From the NCBI GenBank assembly GCA_046328995.1, contig JAXLVN010000001.1:620001-684000 (forward strand): 64,000 nucleotides of DNA, given 5' to 3'. Below the pieces are notes generated by a model, which ran no database searches, was not told the DNA's origin, and saw only the letters and a program-made list of their open reading frames with translations. Position numbers and translations under genes: made by a program. This DNA is from JADJXV01 sp046328995. Its GTDB lineage: Bacteria > Bacteroidota > Ignavibacteria > Kapaibacteriales > UBA961. Shown in pieces: positions 43,877 to 53,593 of this stretch. Numbering within the stretch: the first letter of the stretch is position 1; every line of letters starts with the position of its first letter.

Positions 43877-44965
43877 ATGAAATCAATAGCAATTATTATG
43901 GCAGGTGGACTCGGAGCCCGCTTGTGGCCTCGCAGCTCCGAACGTCATCCGAAACAGTTTATACACCTCATCGGCGAAGGAACGATGATTCAGAATACGG
44001 TGGCACGCCTTGCTCCGCTTTTTCCGTATGATGACATATACATCGTTGCACCACAATCACTTTCGCAGATGATACGACAACAGCTCCCGGCAATTCCTGC
44101 AGCAAATATAATCCTTGAACCTTTCGGTAGAAATACTGCACCTTGCCTTGCTCTTGCTGCCTACACACTCAGCGAACGCTTACCCAATGATACCGTCGTG
44201 ACGACTCTGCCGTCGGACCATGTGATTCATAATGTTCGGGAATTCCAGCAAAATATCGAGCTCTCACAAATCGCAGCTTCAGAGTTAAACGGTATTGTCG
44301 CTCTGGGTGTGAAGCCCACGCGCCCGGAAACCGGCTACGGATACGTACAGCAGAGCGATAACCCTAAAAAAGTAGGCAATTTGTATGAGCAGGGTATCCG
44401 TAAAGTCTATACCTTTGCTGAGAAGCCGGACGTAGCAACAGCCCAGCGATTCTGCGATGCAGGAGATTTTTTATGGAATACCGGAATATTTTCAAGCACA
44501 CTTGGCACTTTCTTTGCTGCTATCGAATCCTGCCTGCCGGATCATGCTCCGCTCTTTGACTTTATCCGGCAAAATCTTGGCAAAGACAGCTATGCTCAGG
44601 CATTGCAGGATATGTACCGCCAAATGCGGTCCGTATCAATTGATTACGGTGTGATGGAAAAAGCCCAGAATGTATATGTCGTCGAAGGTTCCTTCGGGTG
44701 GAGCGATGTCGGCACTTGGGATGAAATCTACCGGTTGTCGATGAAAGATGCCAAGAATAATGTCATCGAAGGCGATGTCATTGCCCTTGATACTTCAAAT
44801 TGTCTGATTAGTTCTTCACAGAAATTTATTGGTGTGGTAGGTATCGAAGACCTCATCGTCGTAGATTCTGAAAATGCGCTCGTTATTTGCAAGCGGGGTG
44901 AGTCGCAGAAGGTAAAAGAACTCGTCGATTATATGCGCCGGAAGCAAATTAACCGGCATTTATGA
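43877..44965 (+). CDS. manC: Mannose-1-phosphate guanylyltransferase
   Basis: This 362-residue single-domain enzyme begins MKSIAIIMAGGLGARLWPRS and continues SERHPKQF, the sugar-nucleotide transferase signature with the GTP-binding Gly/Arg loop. Also seen are ILEPFGRNTAPC, TLPSDHVI, PETGYGYVQ and FAEKPD. It makes GDP-mannose from mannose-1-phosphate and GTP for glycans or mannosylated lipids. It lacks the C-terminal phosphomannose isomerase domain of bifunctional ManC/AlgA proteins. The RlpA gene starts a few bases after its stop. Confidence 0.93.
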   Translation: MKSIAIIMAGGLGARLWPRSSERHPKQFIHLIGEGTMIQNTVARLAPLFPYDDIYIVAPQSLSQMIRQQLPAIPAANIILEPFGRNTAPCLALAAYTLSERLPNDTVVTTLPSDHVIHNVREFQQNIELSQIAASELNGIVALGVKPTRPETGYGYVQQSDNPKKVGNLYEQGIRKVYTFAEKPDVATAQRFCDAGDFLWNTGIFSSTLGTFFAAIESCLPDHAPLFDFIRQNLGKDSYAQALQDMYRQMRSVSIDYGVMEKAQNVYVVEGSFGWSDVGTWDEIYRLSMKDAKNNVIEGDVIALDTSNCLISSSQKFIGVVGIEDLIVVDSENALVICKRGESQKVKELVDYMRRKQINRHL

Positions 44966-44974
44966 GTGCTTGTT

Positions 44975-45499
44975 ATGAAACTATATTGCCTGTTCGTGAG
45001 TTGTGCCGTGCTTTCGCTCATCGGATGTACTTCGTCGATGAGATTTTCATCAACGCTCGCTTCCGGGCAGATCGGACGCTATACCGTCACTCAAAAACCA
45101 CAACGGATATCTTCGCTCCCGACACCGCGCTCCGACAACGAAAAGCTCACTTCCGGTGATAATGACAAGCTTTCCTCACCGACGGCTCTTTCTGCCGATA
45201 GTATCCCCTCTTCATTCCGTGGACTTGCATCGTATTATGGGAATGAATTCAATGGCCGGATGACCTCGAGCGGTGAAATTTTCGATCAATCCCGCTTCAC
45301 TGCCGCACATCGCTCTCTTCCCTTCGGTACTTTCTTACTCGTTACCAATCCCAAAAATAACGCTACCGTGGTAGTGCGGGTCAATGATCGCGGTCCGTTT
45401 AAAATGGAACGTGTGCTAGACTTATCACAGGCCGCCGCAGAAGAACTCGACATGCTCCGCGACGGTGTACTCGAAGTAAGCGTACGTGTGATTGAGTAA
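44975..45499 (+). CDS. rlpA: RlpA-family septal ring lytic transglycosylase-like lipoprotein
   Basis: This protein of about 174 residues starts at the ATG at 44975; a GTG at 44966 is less likely. The lipoprotein signal ends LSLIGC. A low-complexity Ser-rich linker precedes a double-psi beta-barrel (about 85-174) with GLASYYGNEFNGRMTSSGE and VRVNDRGPF, which is RlpA-like. RlpA cleaves naked glycan strands at the septum in some species. The C-terminal SPOR domain of the E. coli protein is missing here. It is likely translated with manC. Confidence 0.88.
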   Translation: MKLYCLFVSCAVLSLIGCTSSMRFSSTLASGQIGRYTVTQKPQRISSLPTPRSDNEKLTSGDNDKLSSPTALSADSIPSSFRGLASYYGNEFNGRMTSSGEIFDQSRFTAAHRSLPFGTFLLVTNPKNNATVVVRVNDRGPFKMERVLDLSQAAAEELDMLRDGVLEVSVRVIE

Positions 45500-45688
45500 T
45501 TTCACTGCTTCTCACGCACAAATACATCCCGCTTGATTCCCCTCTTTTATTCTTCATTTTTCAGTAACAATCGGCAATTGACAAGTTTTCTACCGTCAAT
45601 CCCGTGAAATTCAATATATTCGCTGTTAATTGTATTGTCTCATTTCCATGAACAGTAATTGTATAATTTTTTTTACTCCATTGATGCT

Positions 45689-47626
45689 ATGAATATACAA
45701 CTACCCACAGTTTTCGTGTCGGCCCTAACTCTCTTTGCCACGAGTTTGTTTGCTCAATCAACTACGAACGACGGGATAACCCGGTCACTCAACAACTCGG
45801 TACGCGTTACTCCTCATCAGCTTACAAAAGCGCTGGAAGTACAACACACCATCAAAGACCTCATCCAAGAGAAAATTCATATAACCTCAGACGATATACG
45901 CAAGGCATTGAACAATTCATCGCATCCGTCTCCATCGGATGCAATGCATGCTGAGAAAGAAGCCCTTCCTGCCGGGCCTTTCAACGAAAAGGTTGTGAGT
46001 GATGATGCAGCAGCGGAGTCAGAACTTCATGCCGCAATAAATCCTACTGACAGCTCAAATATGGTGGTCTCACCTATTCGATCAACCCAGAATCCACTCG
46101 AAGGATTGTTATGTCCAATTTATTACACCAAGAATTTTGGAAAAACGTGGAATAAAAGTACCTTCCAGACCAAACCAAAATCACCCACTGCTCTCACCAT
46201 CGGCGGAGGCGATCCAATGTTTGCCTTCGATGCCTCAGGGAAATTATACATTTCCTGGATTAATCTATATATAGAAAATTTCAAGTTTGATACGTTGTAC
46301 GAAGAAATGTCCTGGGCTTATTCAACCGACGGTGGCGTGACCTGGAAACGTGAAGCACAAGGTATTATAGGAAAAACTTTAGTAACGTCGGCGAATCAGA
46401 CCGAATTCTTTGACAAGCAATGGATGGTCGTCGATCAAACAAATTCCCAGTACAAAGGTAATCTGTATGCCGGCATTTTTCATCCGTCGGCTACAGACGG
46501 CAGAGTAGGACTGAGAAGAAAAGAAGCCGGTGCAACTGAATTCATACAATCGACTGTTCGGCCACAGGGTAGCGAATATACCCTCAATCAGTTTACCAGT
46601 GTCGATGTGGACATCCAGGGCGGCGTGCATCTTACTTTTTTTGGAGATATAAACAACGCTTTAGCTCCTGCTTTGTATCATGCGATATCAACCGATGGAG
46701 GAAAATCGCTGGCCAAAGAAGTCAAGATATCCGATGTTCAGATTCCGCGGTTTAGCAATGGCCAGGTTTCTGATTCTATTGTTGGCGTGCAAGCATCGCG
46801 ACTCTATCCCTGCCCACATCTTGCAATCGACAAATCTACGTCAAGTCCATATAAAGGAAATTGTTACATGGTGTGGACAGCCAATGGAGTATCGGCCAAG
46901 CTGGACAATGGCTTAGACATATACTTCAGCACCTCCACAGATAATGGTGAGACATGGTCAACGCCTGTAATCGTCAACGATGATGAAAAAGGTAAGCAGT
47001 CGGAGCAGTTTTACCCAAGCATTACGGTCAATCCAAATGGCGTTATCTGTATAGCCTGGTATGATCGCAGGAATGATGCCGCTAACAATAACACCGAATA
47101 TTATATGACTTTTTCGTTCGACGGAGGTAAGACTTTCAAGAAGAATTTTGCTATTTCTCAAAAGCCGTCCGATTTCACAACAGTTGGGCTGCTTAATGGC
47201 GGATTCGGCGTGGGAGAATACAATGAAATTCTTTCAACGGCAAGCTATGCAATTCCTTTTTGGGCCGATGCACGAAATAATGACGGTAATATGAATGTCT
47301 ATTCGGCGTTTGTACCTATTTCTGCAACGACTAGTGTAGCAGAACAAATTACGACACTCAATCCAAATTTCGAGCTCTACGATGTTACTCCATCCCCAAC
47401 TGTAGGAGCAACGCGTATTGGTTTTCGATTACAGAATTCATCAAAAGTAACCCTTGAAATTTTTGATGCCATAGGGACATTTCAAGCAGTTCTTTATAAA
47501 GGTACAATGAGTGCTGGCGAGAATTATGTGCCGCTTCCAGCAGGCTTGCTTTCTAACGGTAAGTACTTTTATAAATTGACGACAGACTTCGGGTACTCAC
47601 TTAAGTCATTAGTAATACTTAAGTAA
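45689..47626 (+). CDS. Secreted BNR/sialidase-like propeller protein with T9SS sorting domain
   Basis: This protein of about 645 residues starts at the ATG at 45689 with a signal peptide ending SLFAQS. Several Asp-box (BNR) repeats are visible: STDGGVTWKRE, STDGGKSLAKE, STDNGETWSTP and SFDGGKTFKKN, plus TKNFGKTWNK. This is a six-bladed sialidase-type propeller. The catalytic Arg triad and Tyr/Glu of true sialidases cannot be confirmed by eye, so activity is uncertain. The last 85 residues (from VTPSPTVGATRIGF) form a T9SS type A sorting domain. It lies directly upstream of another T9SS cargo gene. Confidence 0.83.
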   Translation: MNIQLPTVFVSALTLFATSLFAQSTTNDGITRSLNNSVRVTPHQLTKALEVQHTIKDLIQEKIHITSDDIRKALNNSSHPSPSDAMHAEKEALPAGPFNEKVVSDDAAAESELHAAINPTDSSNMVVSPIRSTQNPLEGLLCPIYYTKNFGKTWNKSTFQTKPKSPTALTIGGGDPMFAFDASGKLYISWINLYIENFKFDTLYEEMSWAYSTDGGVTWKREAQGIIGKTLVTSANQTEFFDKQWMVVDQTNSQYKGNLYAGIFHPSATDGRVGLRRKEAGATEFIQSTVRPQGSEYTLNQFTSVDVDIQGGVHLTFFGDINNALAPALYHAISTDGGKSLAKEVKISDVQIPRFSNGQVSDSIVGVQASRLYPCPHLAIDKSTSSPYKGNCYMVWTANGVSAKLDNGLDIYFSTSTDNGETWSTPVIVNDDEKGKQSEQFYPSITVNPNGVICIAWYDRRNDAANNNTEYYMTFSFDGGKTFKKNFAISQKPSDFTTVGLLNGGFGVGEYNEILSTASYAIPFWADARNNDGNMNVYSAFVPISATTSVAEQITTLNPNFELYDVTPSPTVGATRIGFRLQNSSKVTLEIFDAIGTFQAVLYKGTMSAGENYVPLPAGLLSNGKYFYKLTTDFGYSLKSLVILK

Positions 47627-47682
47627 ATCATTTTCTTTGCATTTCAAGTAACTATCATGGTTGTTAAATTTAATACTCCTTT

Positions 47683-49860
47683 ATGAAAATTAAACTCATT
47701 TTGCTCTTCTGCATTGCTCTCCTACAATCAACGTCCGCACAGCAGTATCGTGGTTCAATTCCGGCTATTCTTCATGTAGATCATTCCGTTGACGAAAAGT
47801 CACTCCAGTGCAGTCGAGCCATTTCGCCTTCGTTGAAGATGATGAATCAACCTACCGGAACTGCCATAGTCCGGCGGAACTACAACGTTCTTTCGTACAA
47901 GCTCTTTATGGACTGGCGCTCTATACTATCCGATACCGGAGTCGGCCCGGCGAGCAGACGTTTTTCCGGTATTAACGAAATCCTCGTTCATATCGATTCT
48001 GCCAATACGTTTGTTCTCTCGTTTGATGCCGGTACGATGATTATCGACAGTGTGTTCCTACGCGGCGAGCGGGTCAAGCTCATTACGCAACCATCATCGG
48101 ATAATAATTTTACGGTGTTTTTACCGGCACCGTTTCAGGCAAATGATACAGCTACAGTCACTATCTGTTACACATACACCGGCACCAATAATCGCGGGTT
48201 ATTCCTCTATCCCAAAGGCATGTTTGTCGGCCGTGGACCACGTCCGGCAGAGGATTCGGTCTTTGTCGATGAGCGACTCGTCTATACGATGAGTGAGCCA
48301 CAGGATGCACGCTATTGGATGCCGTGTAACGACTCCCCTTACGATAAAGCGCGGGCCTCCATTACCGTTCGCGTGCCGTATATCAACTCCAAATCTGCCT
48401 TGCAATTTACGGTGTCTTCTAATGGTCTTCGTACCATCAGCGCTCCCAAAGACGATGGCCTTGGCGCTTCGTACCGTGATTTTATCTGGCAGGATACCAC
48501 GCCTATTCCGACCTATTTAATGGTAGCAAGCGCATCTAAATTCAAGGAGTATTCTGACTGGTACAAGCGTGTATCGAATCCTAACGACAGCGTCGAAATC
48601 ATCAATTACTCCTGGCCCAATGATGCCGGCAATGATAGTATCACCGACGGCAGTACGTATAATACACGGAATTCACTGAAAAATGTACCCGCAATGATGG
48701 CGTATTATTCTACGAAATACGGTGAGTATCCATTTGTAAAATATGGACATACTGCGGTACAACCTTTTAATTTCGGCGGGATGGAACACCAAACGATGAC
48801 TACCATTAATCGCTCATGGCTCCGCGGTACAAGCGAAATCGGCGTGGCCCACGAGTTGATGCATCAGTGGACAGGCGATCAAGTCACCTGCGCCACGTGG
48901 TACGATATCTGGCTCAATGAAGGCGGTGCTACCTATGGCGAGGCATTATTCTATGAATCCTGGGGTGGTGAAGAATGGTATCATCGAGTGATGATAGACA
49001 AGAAAAACGGCTATATGCAGCAGCAGCCCCAACCCCCGATTTATGGCATAAGTATAAATAATGTCTTTAATTACGCTACTTCTTATTGCAAAGCCGGCTG
49101 GGTCTATCATATGCTGCGTAAAATGCTCGGCGATTCCGTCTATTTCCCGACGATGCAGAAATACTTTGCGAAATACCGATTCCAATCGATTGAAACCGAA
49201 GATATGGTCAAAACATTCGAAGAATTGGTTCCGAATCCTCCGGTACCCTTCCGTACATTTTTTAATCAATGGATTTACTCGGCGGGTCATCCCATCTATG
49301 AGATTTCGACGTCCCAATATTATTATAGTCCAATTGAGCAACGTGTCGTCGTAAAACTCCGTCAAACTCAGTCCGGACAGGATGTACCGGACGTATTTGA
49401 AATGCCGGTTACGCTCATGTTTATTGGAAAAAACAATGAACAAAAAGTCGTCCGGTTTATTAACAACCAACGTAACGAGCAGACAGAAACCTTCTTTGTA
49501 CCCTTTGTCGTTTCGCGTGTCGTGCTTGACTCAGCCGATGATATACTCTGCGAAAAGGTGATGAATGTCGTGTCTGTCGATGAATCCGAGCAACCACATG
49601 AAAATGCAGGAATTACACCAAATCCCACCTCATCGGGAGCTGACAGTAGATTTGGAGTTTCGATTACAAAAATGGACACCTACACGATTGAACTCATCGA
49701 TATGCTCGGCCGAAAAATCCGGACTCTCCAGGAAGGTATTCTTGCCGAAGGGCGGTATTCTATCGCAGTGCCAAGCTCACATCTCTCTCCAGGAATGTAC
49801 TCTATCAGAGTTCGTTCGATGCAGAAGGTTCATGACTCTCCTTTTGTGATAATTCCTTAA
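47683..49860 (+). CDS. Secreted M1-family metallopeptidase with T9SS sorting domain
   Basis: This 725-residue protein has a signal peptide ending TSAQ. The M1 gluzincin site is HELMH (H390, H394) with the third zinc ligand E413, in HQWTGDQVTCATWYDIWLNE. The substrate-binding GxMEN loop reads GGMEH. A catalytic Tyr is expected further on. The final domain (from GITPNPTSSGADSRF to VHDSPFVIIP) is a T9SS type A sorting domain. It should cleave N-terminal residues from peptides at the cell surface, probably for nutrient use. It is the second of two adjacent T9SS cargo genes. Confidence 0.92.
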   Translation: MKIKLILLFCIALLQSTSAQQYRGSIPAILHVDHSVDEKSLQCSRAISPSLKMMNQPTGTAIVRRNYNVLSYKLFMDWRSILSDTGVGPASRRFSGINEILVHIDSANTFVLSFDAGTMIIDSVFLRGERVKLITQPSSDNNFTVFLPAPFQANDTATVTICYTYTGTNNRGLFLYPKGMFVGRGPRPAEDSVFVDERLVYTMSEPQDARYWMPCNDSPYDKARASITVRVPYINSKSALQFTVSSNGLRTISAPKDDGLGASYRDFIWQDTTPIPTYLMVASASKFKEYSDWYKRVSNPNDSVEIINYSWPNDAGNDSITDGSTYNTRNSLKNVPAMMAYYSTKYGEYPFVKYGHTAVQPFNFGGMEHQTMTTINRSWLRGTSEIGVAHELMHQWTGDQVTCATWYDIWLNEGGATYGEALFYESWGGEEWYHRVMIDKKNGYMQQQPQPPIYGISINNVFNYATSYCKAGWVYHMLRKMLGDSVYFPTMQKYFAKYRFQSIETEDMVKTFEELVPNPPVPFRTFFNQWIYSAGHPIYEISTSQYYYSPIEQRVVVKLRQTQSGQDVPDVFEMPVTLMFIGKNNEQKVVRFINNQRNEQTETFFVPFVVSRVVLDSADDILCEKVMNVVSVDESEQPHENAGITPNPTSSGADSRFGVSITKMDTYTIELIDMLGRKIRTLQEGILAEGRYSIAVPSSHLSPGMYSIRVRSMQKVHDSPFVIIP

Positions 49861-49896
49861 CTTTTTGTATTACTATTATTTATATAAATTCTCTCC

Positions 49897-51624
49897 ATGC
49901 CTGCACACAAAACCATTGAGCGTCGAATGAAAGGCATTCCTGCATCTCAGGGAATATGCATCGGCAAGGCCGTTGTACTGAGAGCCGAAGCTTTTGTTTC
50001 CACCGTTGAGCATATCGAGCCGGAAGAAATTCCGAATGAAATTGCCCGATTTTATGCAGCATTGGAGAGTAGTGCTACCGAGCTCAAGCATATTATTGAC
50101 ATTGCCGAAAAAGAAGCAATTCACGTAGCTCCTATATTGGAGACATATTTATTGATACTCACCGATCAGACGGCTGCTGACTCGATCAAGCGGAGAATTC
50201 AACAGGGATATTATTCTGCCGAAATCGCGGTAGTGCAGGAATTTGATGCTCAGAAGCAATTCTTCAAGCTTGCCAAAGATCCTATTCTCCGTGAGCGTGC
50301 CGTGGAGCTCGATCATGTGAAAGATCGCTTGCTCGATGGTCTTCGTAATCGATCGATCACACACTCTGTGGCAGCAAAAAGTATAGTCGTTTCTCCATCG
50401 ATTACTCCGACAGACTTGATGATGTTTAATCAGGCGGGAGCACTGGCATTTATTACTGAAGTCGGTGGTATAGCTTCACATGCGTCGATTCTGGCACGTT
50501 CACTCTCCATTCCTGCCGTCATCGGCGTACGCGACGCGGCGCAGATAATTCATACCGATGATACACTCATTATAGATGGGAATGCCGGACTCATTATCTG
50601 TAATCCCAAGCCGGAGACGCTTGCTAAGTATGAAAAGCGGAAGCTCGACGAGGAGGAAAACAGACGAAGACTCGGAAAATTGGCGACCGCAAAAGCAGAA
50701 ACCCATGATGGTCACGCAATTCATCTGCTTGCGAATATTGACTCGCTTGAGGAGGTCGAGGCAGCGCGTAATTCAGGTGCTGACGGCATTGGCCTTGTGC
50801 GCTCAGAGTATTTGATTATTCAGCGCCAGCATTTCCCGACAGAAGAGGAACAGTATGATTGGTATCGCCAAATCGCCGAGCGGATGTATCCTCATCCCGT
50901 TACCATTAGAGCATTCGACGTCGGGAGCGACAAGTATGCCGAGGGTCTCCCTCACGAGGATAATCCTGCTCTCGGTGTCCGCGGGATTCGATTTTTGCTC
51001 CACCGGAAAGATATCTTTAAGTCTCAGATTAAAGCAGTGTTACGCGCTTCACAGCATCGAAATATACGCTTGATGCTGCCCATGATTGCGACGACAGAAG
51101 AGCTACAGCAATCGCTCGAACTCATCAATAAATGTAAGCGGCAATTACGAAAATCGAATACGCCATTTGATGAGACAATGCCTGTCGGAATTATGATTGA
51201 AACGCCGGCGGCGGCGATTATGGCGGTTGACTTTGCGAGGATTGCCGATTTTTTCAGCATCGGAACGAATGATTTGACACAATATACCCTCGCTTCTGAC
51301 CGCACGAATGAATTTGTTGCTCATATTTTTGATCCGTTTCATCCTGCAGTCTTACGGCTGATGAAAATAGCCATCGATGCGGCGAAAGCACGCAATATTC
51401 CGGTGGGAATCTGTGGCGAAATGGCCGGTCATGCGGCAGCGACAGAATTGCTGATAGGACTTGGTGTGACAGAGCTGAGTGTGACTCCCCCGCTGCTGCT
51501 CGAACTCAAAAAACGTATCCGAAAATCTGATTATCTCAAAGCACAGATCCTTGCCGTCGTAGCCCTTGGCAGTGACAGCAGCAATGAAGTACGGAAGATT
51601 ATCGCGAAAGAACGTAAAAGGTAG
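49897..51624 (+). CDS. ptsI: Phosphoenolpyruvate-protein phosphotransferase (PTS enzyme I)
   Basis: This 575-residue protein has the enzyme I layout. The phospho-His loop is TEVGGIASHASILARS (H195), with an N-terminal HPr-binding helical domain, then a PEP-binding barrel with GLVRSEYLI, LPMIATTEEL, GIMIETPAA, FFSIGTNDLTQYTLASDR, and active-site Cys in VGICGEMAG. Enzyme I passes phosphate from PEP to HPr. No HPr or sugar-specific EII gene is present here, so a regulatory PTS role, as in many non-fermenters, is possible. It converges on the TPR-LuxR gene with a 10-base gap. Confidence 0.94.
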   Translation: MPAHKTIERRMKGIPASQGICIGKAVVLRAEAFVSTVEHIEPEEIPNEIARFYAALESSATELKHIIDIAEKEAIHVAPILETYLLILTDQTAADSIKRRIQQGYYSAEIAVVQEFDAQKQFFKLAKDPILRERAVELDHVKDRLLDGLRNRSITHSVAAKSIVVSPSITPTDLMMFNQAGALAFITEVGGIASHASILARSLSIPAVIGVRDAAQIIHTDDTLIIDGNAGLIICNPKPETLAKYEKRKLDEEENRRRLGKLATAKAETHDGHAIHLLANIDSLEEVEAARNSGADGIGLVRSEYLIIQRQHFPTEEEQYDWYRQIAERMYPHPVTIRAFDVGSDKYAEGLPHEDNPALGVRGIRFLLHRKDIFKSQIKAVLRASQHRNIRLMLPMIATTEELQQSLELINKCKRQLRKSNTPFDETMPVGIMIETPAAAIMAVDFARIADFFSIGTNDLTQYTLASDRTNEFVAHIFDPFHPAVLRLMKIAIDAAKARNIPVGICGEMAGHAAATELLIGLGVTELSVTPPLLLELKKRIRKSDYLKAQILAVVALGSDSSNEVRKIIAKERKR

Positions 51625-51634
51625 GGATGTCGTA

Positions 51635-53572
51635 TTACCATCCGTTCAGTATCACTGATAAGCTTTCATGAGCCTTGAGCTGCATCTTTTTTCTGATGTT
51701 GCGACGATGCCATTCGACCGTACGTACCGAACTACACAATAAATTTGCAATATCTTTATTTTCCATATTTATACGCAAAAGTGTCGCTACTTTTAGCTCC
51801 GTCTGAGTCAAATCTGGAAACGTATTACTGAGTCTTTTTATAAATTCATCATGTGAGCGATCGAACTTTTCGGTAAATACCTGCCATTGACTATTTCCTT
51901 CGATTTTGGCCTCAATTACAGGTAACAACTTATGAAGATTACATGCCGTGCATACAGGATACTGTTGTAAGTTTTGTTGAATAATGGTGTTTACCTGCTT
52001 CAAAAATTCTTGCTTTTCTACCAGATGTAGTCCTATAAGCTGCAGCTCACGCTTACAGAGCTTTTGTTCCTGCTCTATTTGTTCGAATTTCGTAATAATC
52101 GATGTATTTTCTGACTTGACTTGCTGAAGCTCAATTTTATTAAGTAACAAATGAGATCGGTGAAGAGCAGTTTCGTCCTGCAACTCTGATTGAAGCTCCA
52201 CATATAATCGAAGATATGACAGCGATTTTGTTGGTTGCTCTAATTGTTCATAGACTTGCGACAGTGCATAATATGCCATAACGAGGAGTTGTTTGGCATG
52301 AAACTCCTGGCACAATTCTATTGCATTAAGCAAATGCACCTCGGCAGAGTCATACTTCCCTATGTGGTATAATATTGAAGCAATTTCAATAAAAAAGCTC
52401 GGATACTGACCGCTACGGTGAATTGACCTGCAATGTGTGAGTCCTTCTTCGGCATAGAGCAGTGCATTGGTGTAATCGTGCAGGGCTTTATAGACAGTGG
52501 CCACATTTAGGCAGGAAGATATTACTCCTTGTATATTGCCATTTTCCTTGCTGATAGTATAGCTCTCAAGGGCAATTTCCAGTCCTTTTTCGACATTTCC
52601 AAGTCGCATTTCATCGACGGAGATATTATTCAAGGCAAGTGCTATTTTGGAATGAATGTGGAGTTCTTTGTAGATATCCAACGACAACTCATGATACTTA
52701 CGAGCCATGGAATAATTTTTCATCTCACCATAAATCGACCCGATATTATTATACGTATCTGCTTCACCGAGTCGATAGCCGATTTTTTGTTTAATGTCTA
52801 GACTTTGGTGAAAATTACTGAGCGCATTTTCATAATCTCCTCCCCTGATATACAAGCTCGCTATATTATGAAGCGCAGACGATACCCCGAATTCATCATG
52901 CAACGTTTTTCGGAGTTCTAAAGTCATTGTATAATACTTCATCGAATCAGCGGTATTGCCCAATAGATTATAAATAGCTCCTAAATTCTGTGTAACGACT
53001 GCTTCTCCTTCCAGATGACGTGTTGTTTTCCAGATGGTGAGTGCCTTCATATAATATTCGATAGCTGAATGCAACTCATGAAGCTGCTTATAATACGTAC
53101 CATATTCCGCATACGCAGCAGCTTCTAGATCCGGTGAATTCTCCTGGTGAGCAATTTCCAGACCTGCCCTGAGATGCTCAAAAGAGGCTGTATGGTCCTT
53201 ACCGAGCAAATGAAGCGATGCCAGAAGAAGGTGTGTCCTCGCTTCGCCGGCATTGTCCTGAATGATTCGGAACTGTTCAAGTGCAAGATTCGCATAGTAC
53301 GATGCTTTTTCATTGCAGCCCAGATAGACGGAGTTAAACCGGGATAAGTTATAGGCAGATTCTGCTATCCCTTTGGGATACGGTAACTTTTGGGCAGCAC
53401 TATGAGCGTCCAGACTGAGTGCAATACCCCTATGTACATCTCTATATCTCACAGCTGACGCCAGTTCATTCTGCAAATCGATGATATGTTTTGGCGTTTT
53501 AGCTTTTGTCAGGAGAGATTCTATTTTTTTTATCGTGTTCAATTGAGTCGGGTCTTGAGAATGTCGCTGCAT
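51635..53572 (-). CDS. TPR-repeat regulator with C-terminal LuxR-type HTH
   Basis: This is a 645-residue cytoplasmic protein. The first 450 residues are TPR repeats (for example YNNIGSIYGEMKNYSMARKY and ALHNIASLYIRGGDYENALS). A coiled-coil linker follows, then a segment with VCTACN (a CxxC pair), and a LuxR/GerE helix-turn-helix at the end (LTQTELKVATLLRINMENKD, then SSVRTVEWHRRNIRKKM). The architecture suits a transcription factor whose TPR domain binds a peptide or protein signal. It is the last gene of the kinase-chemoreceptor-regulator operon, 21 bases after the MCP. Confidence 0.88.
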   Translation of the reverse strand: MQRHSQDPTQLNTIKKIESLLTKAKTPKHIIDLQNELASAVRYRDVHRGIALSLDAHSAAQKLPYPKGIAESAYNLSRFNSVYLGCNEKASYYANLALEQFRIIQDNAGEARTHLLLASLHLLGKDHTASFEHLRAGLEIAHQENSPDLEAAAYAEYGTYYKQLHELHSAIEYYMKALTIWKTTRHLEGEAVVTQNLGAIYNLLGNTADSMKYYTMTLELRKTLHDEFGVSSALHNIASLYIRGGDYENALSNFHQSLDIKQKIGYRLGEADTYNNIGSIYGEMKNYSMARKYHELSLDIYKELHIHSKIALALNNISVDEMRLGNVEKGLEIALESYTISKENGNIQGVISSCLNVATVYKALHDYTNALLYAEEGLTHCRSIHRSGQYPSFFIEIASILYHIGKYDSAEVHLLNAIELCQEFHAKQLLVMAYYALSQVYEQLEQPTKSLSYLRLYVELQSELQDETALHRSHLLLNKIELQQVKSENTSIITKFEQIEQEQKLCKRELQLIGLHLVEKQEFLKQVNTIIQQNLQQYPVCTACNLHKLLPVIEAKIEGNSQWQVFTEKFDRSHDEFIKRLSNTFPDLTQTELKVATLLRINMENKDIANLLCSSVRTVEWHRRNIRKKMQLKAHESLSVILNGW

Positions 53573-53593
53573 TGTATGAGAAGAATTGTGTAA

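Noticed and set aside
45689..47626. Calling the BNR protein a true sialidase
   Set aside because: Asp-boxes alone do not prove catalysis; I could not identify the Arg triad and nucleophile with confidence.
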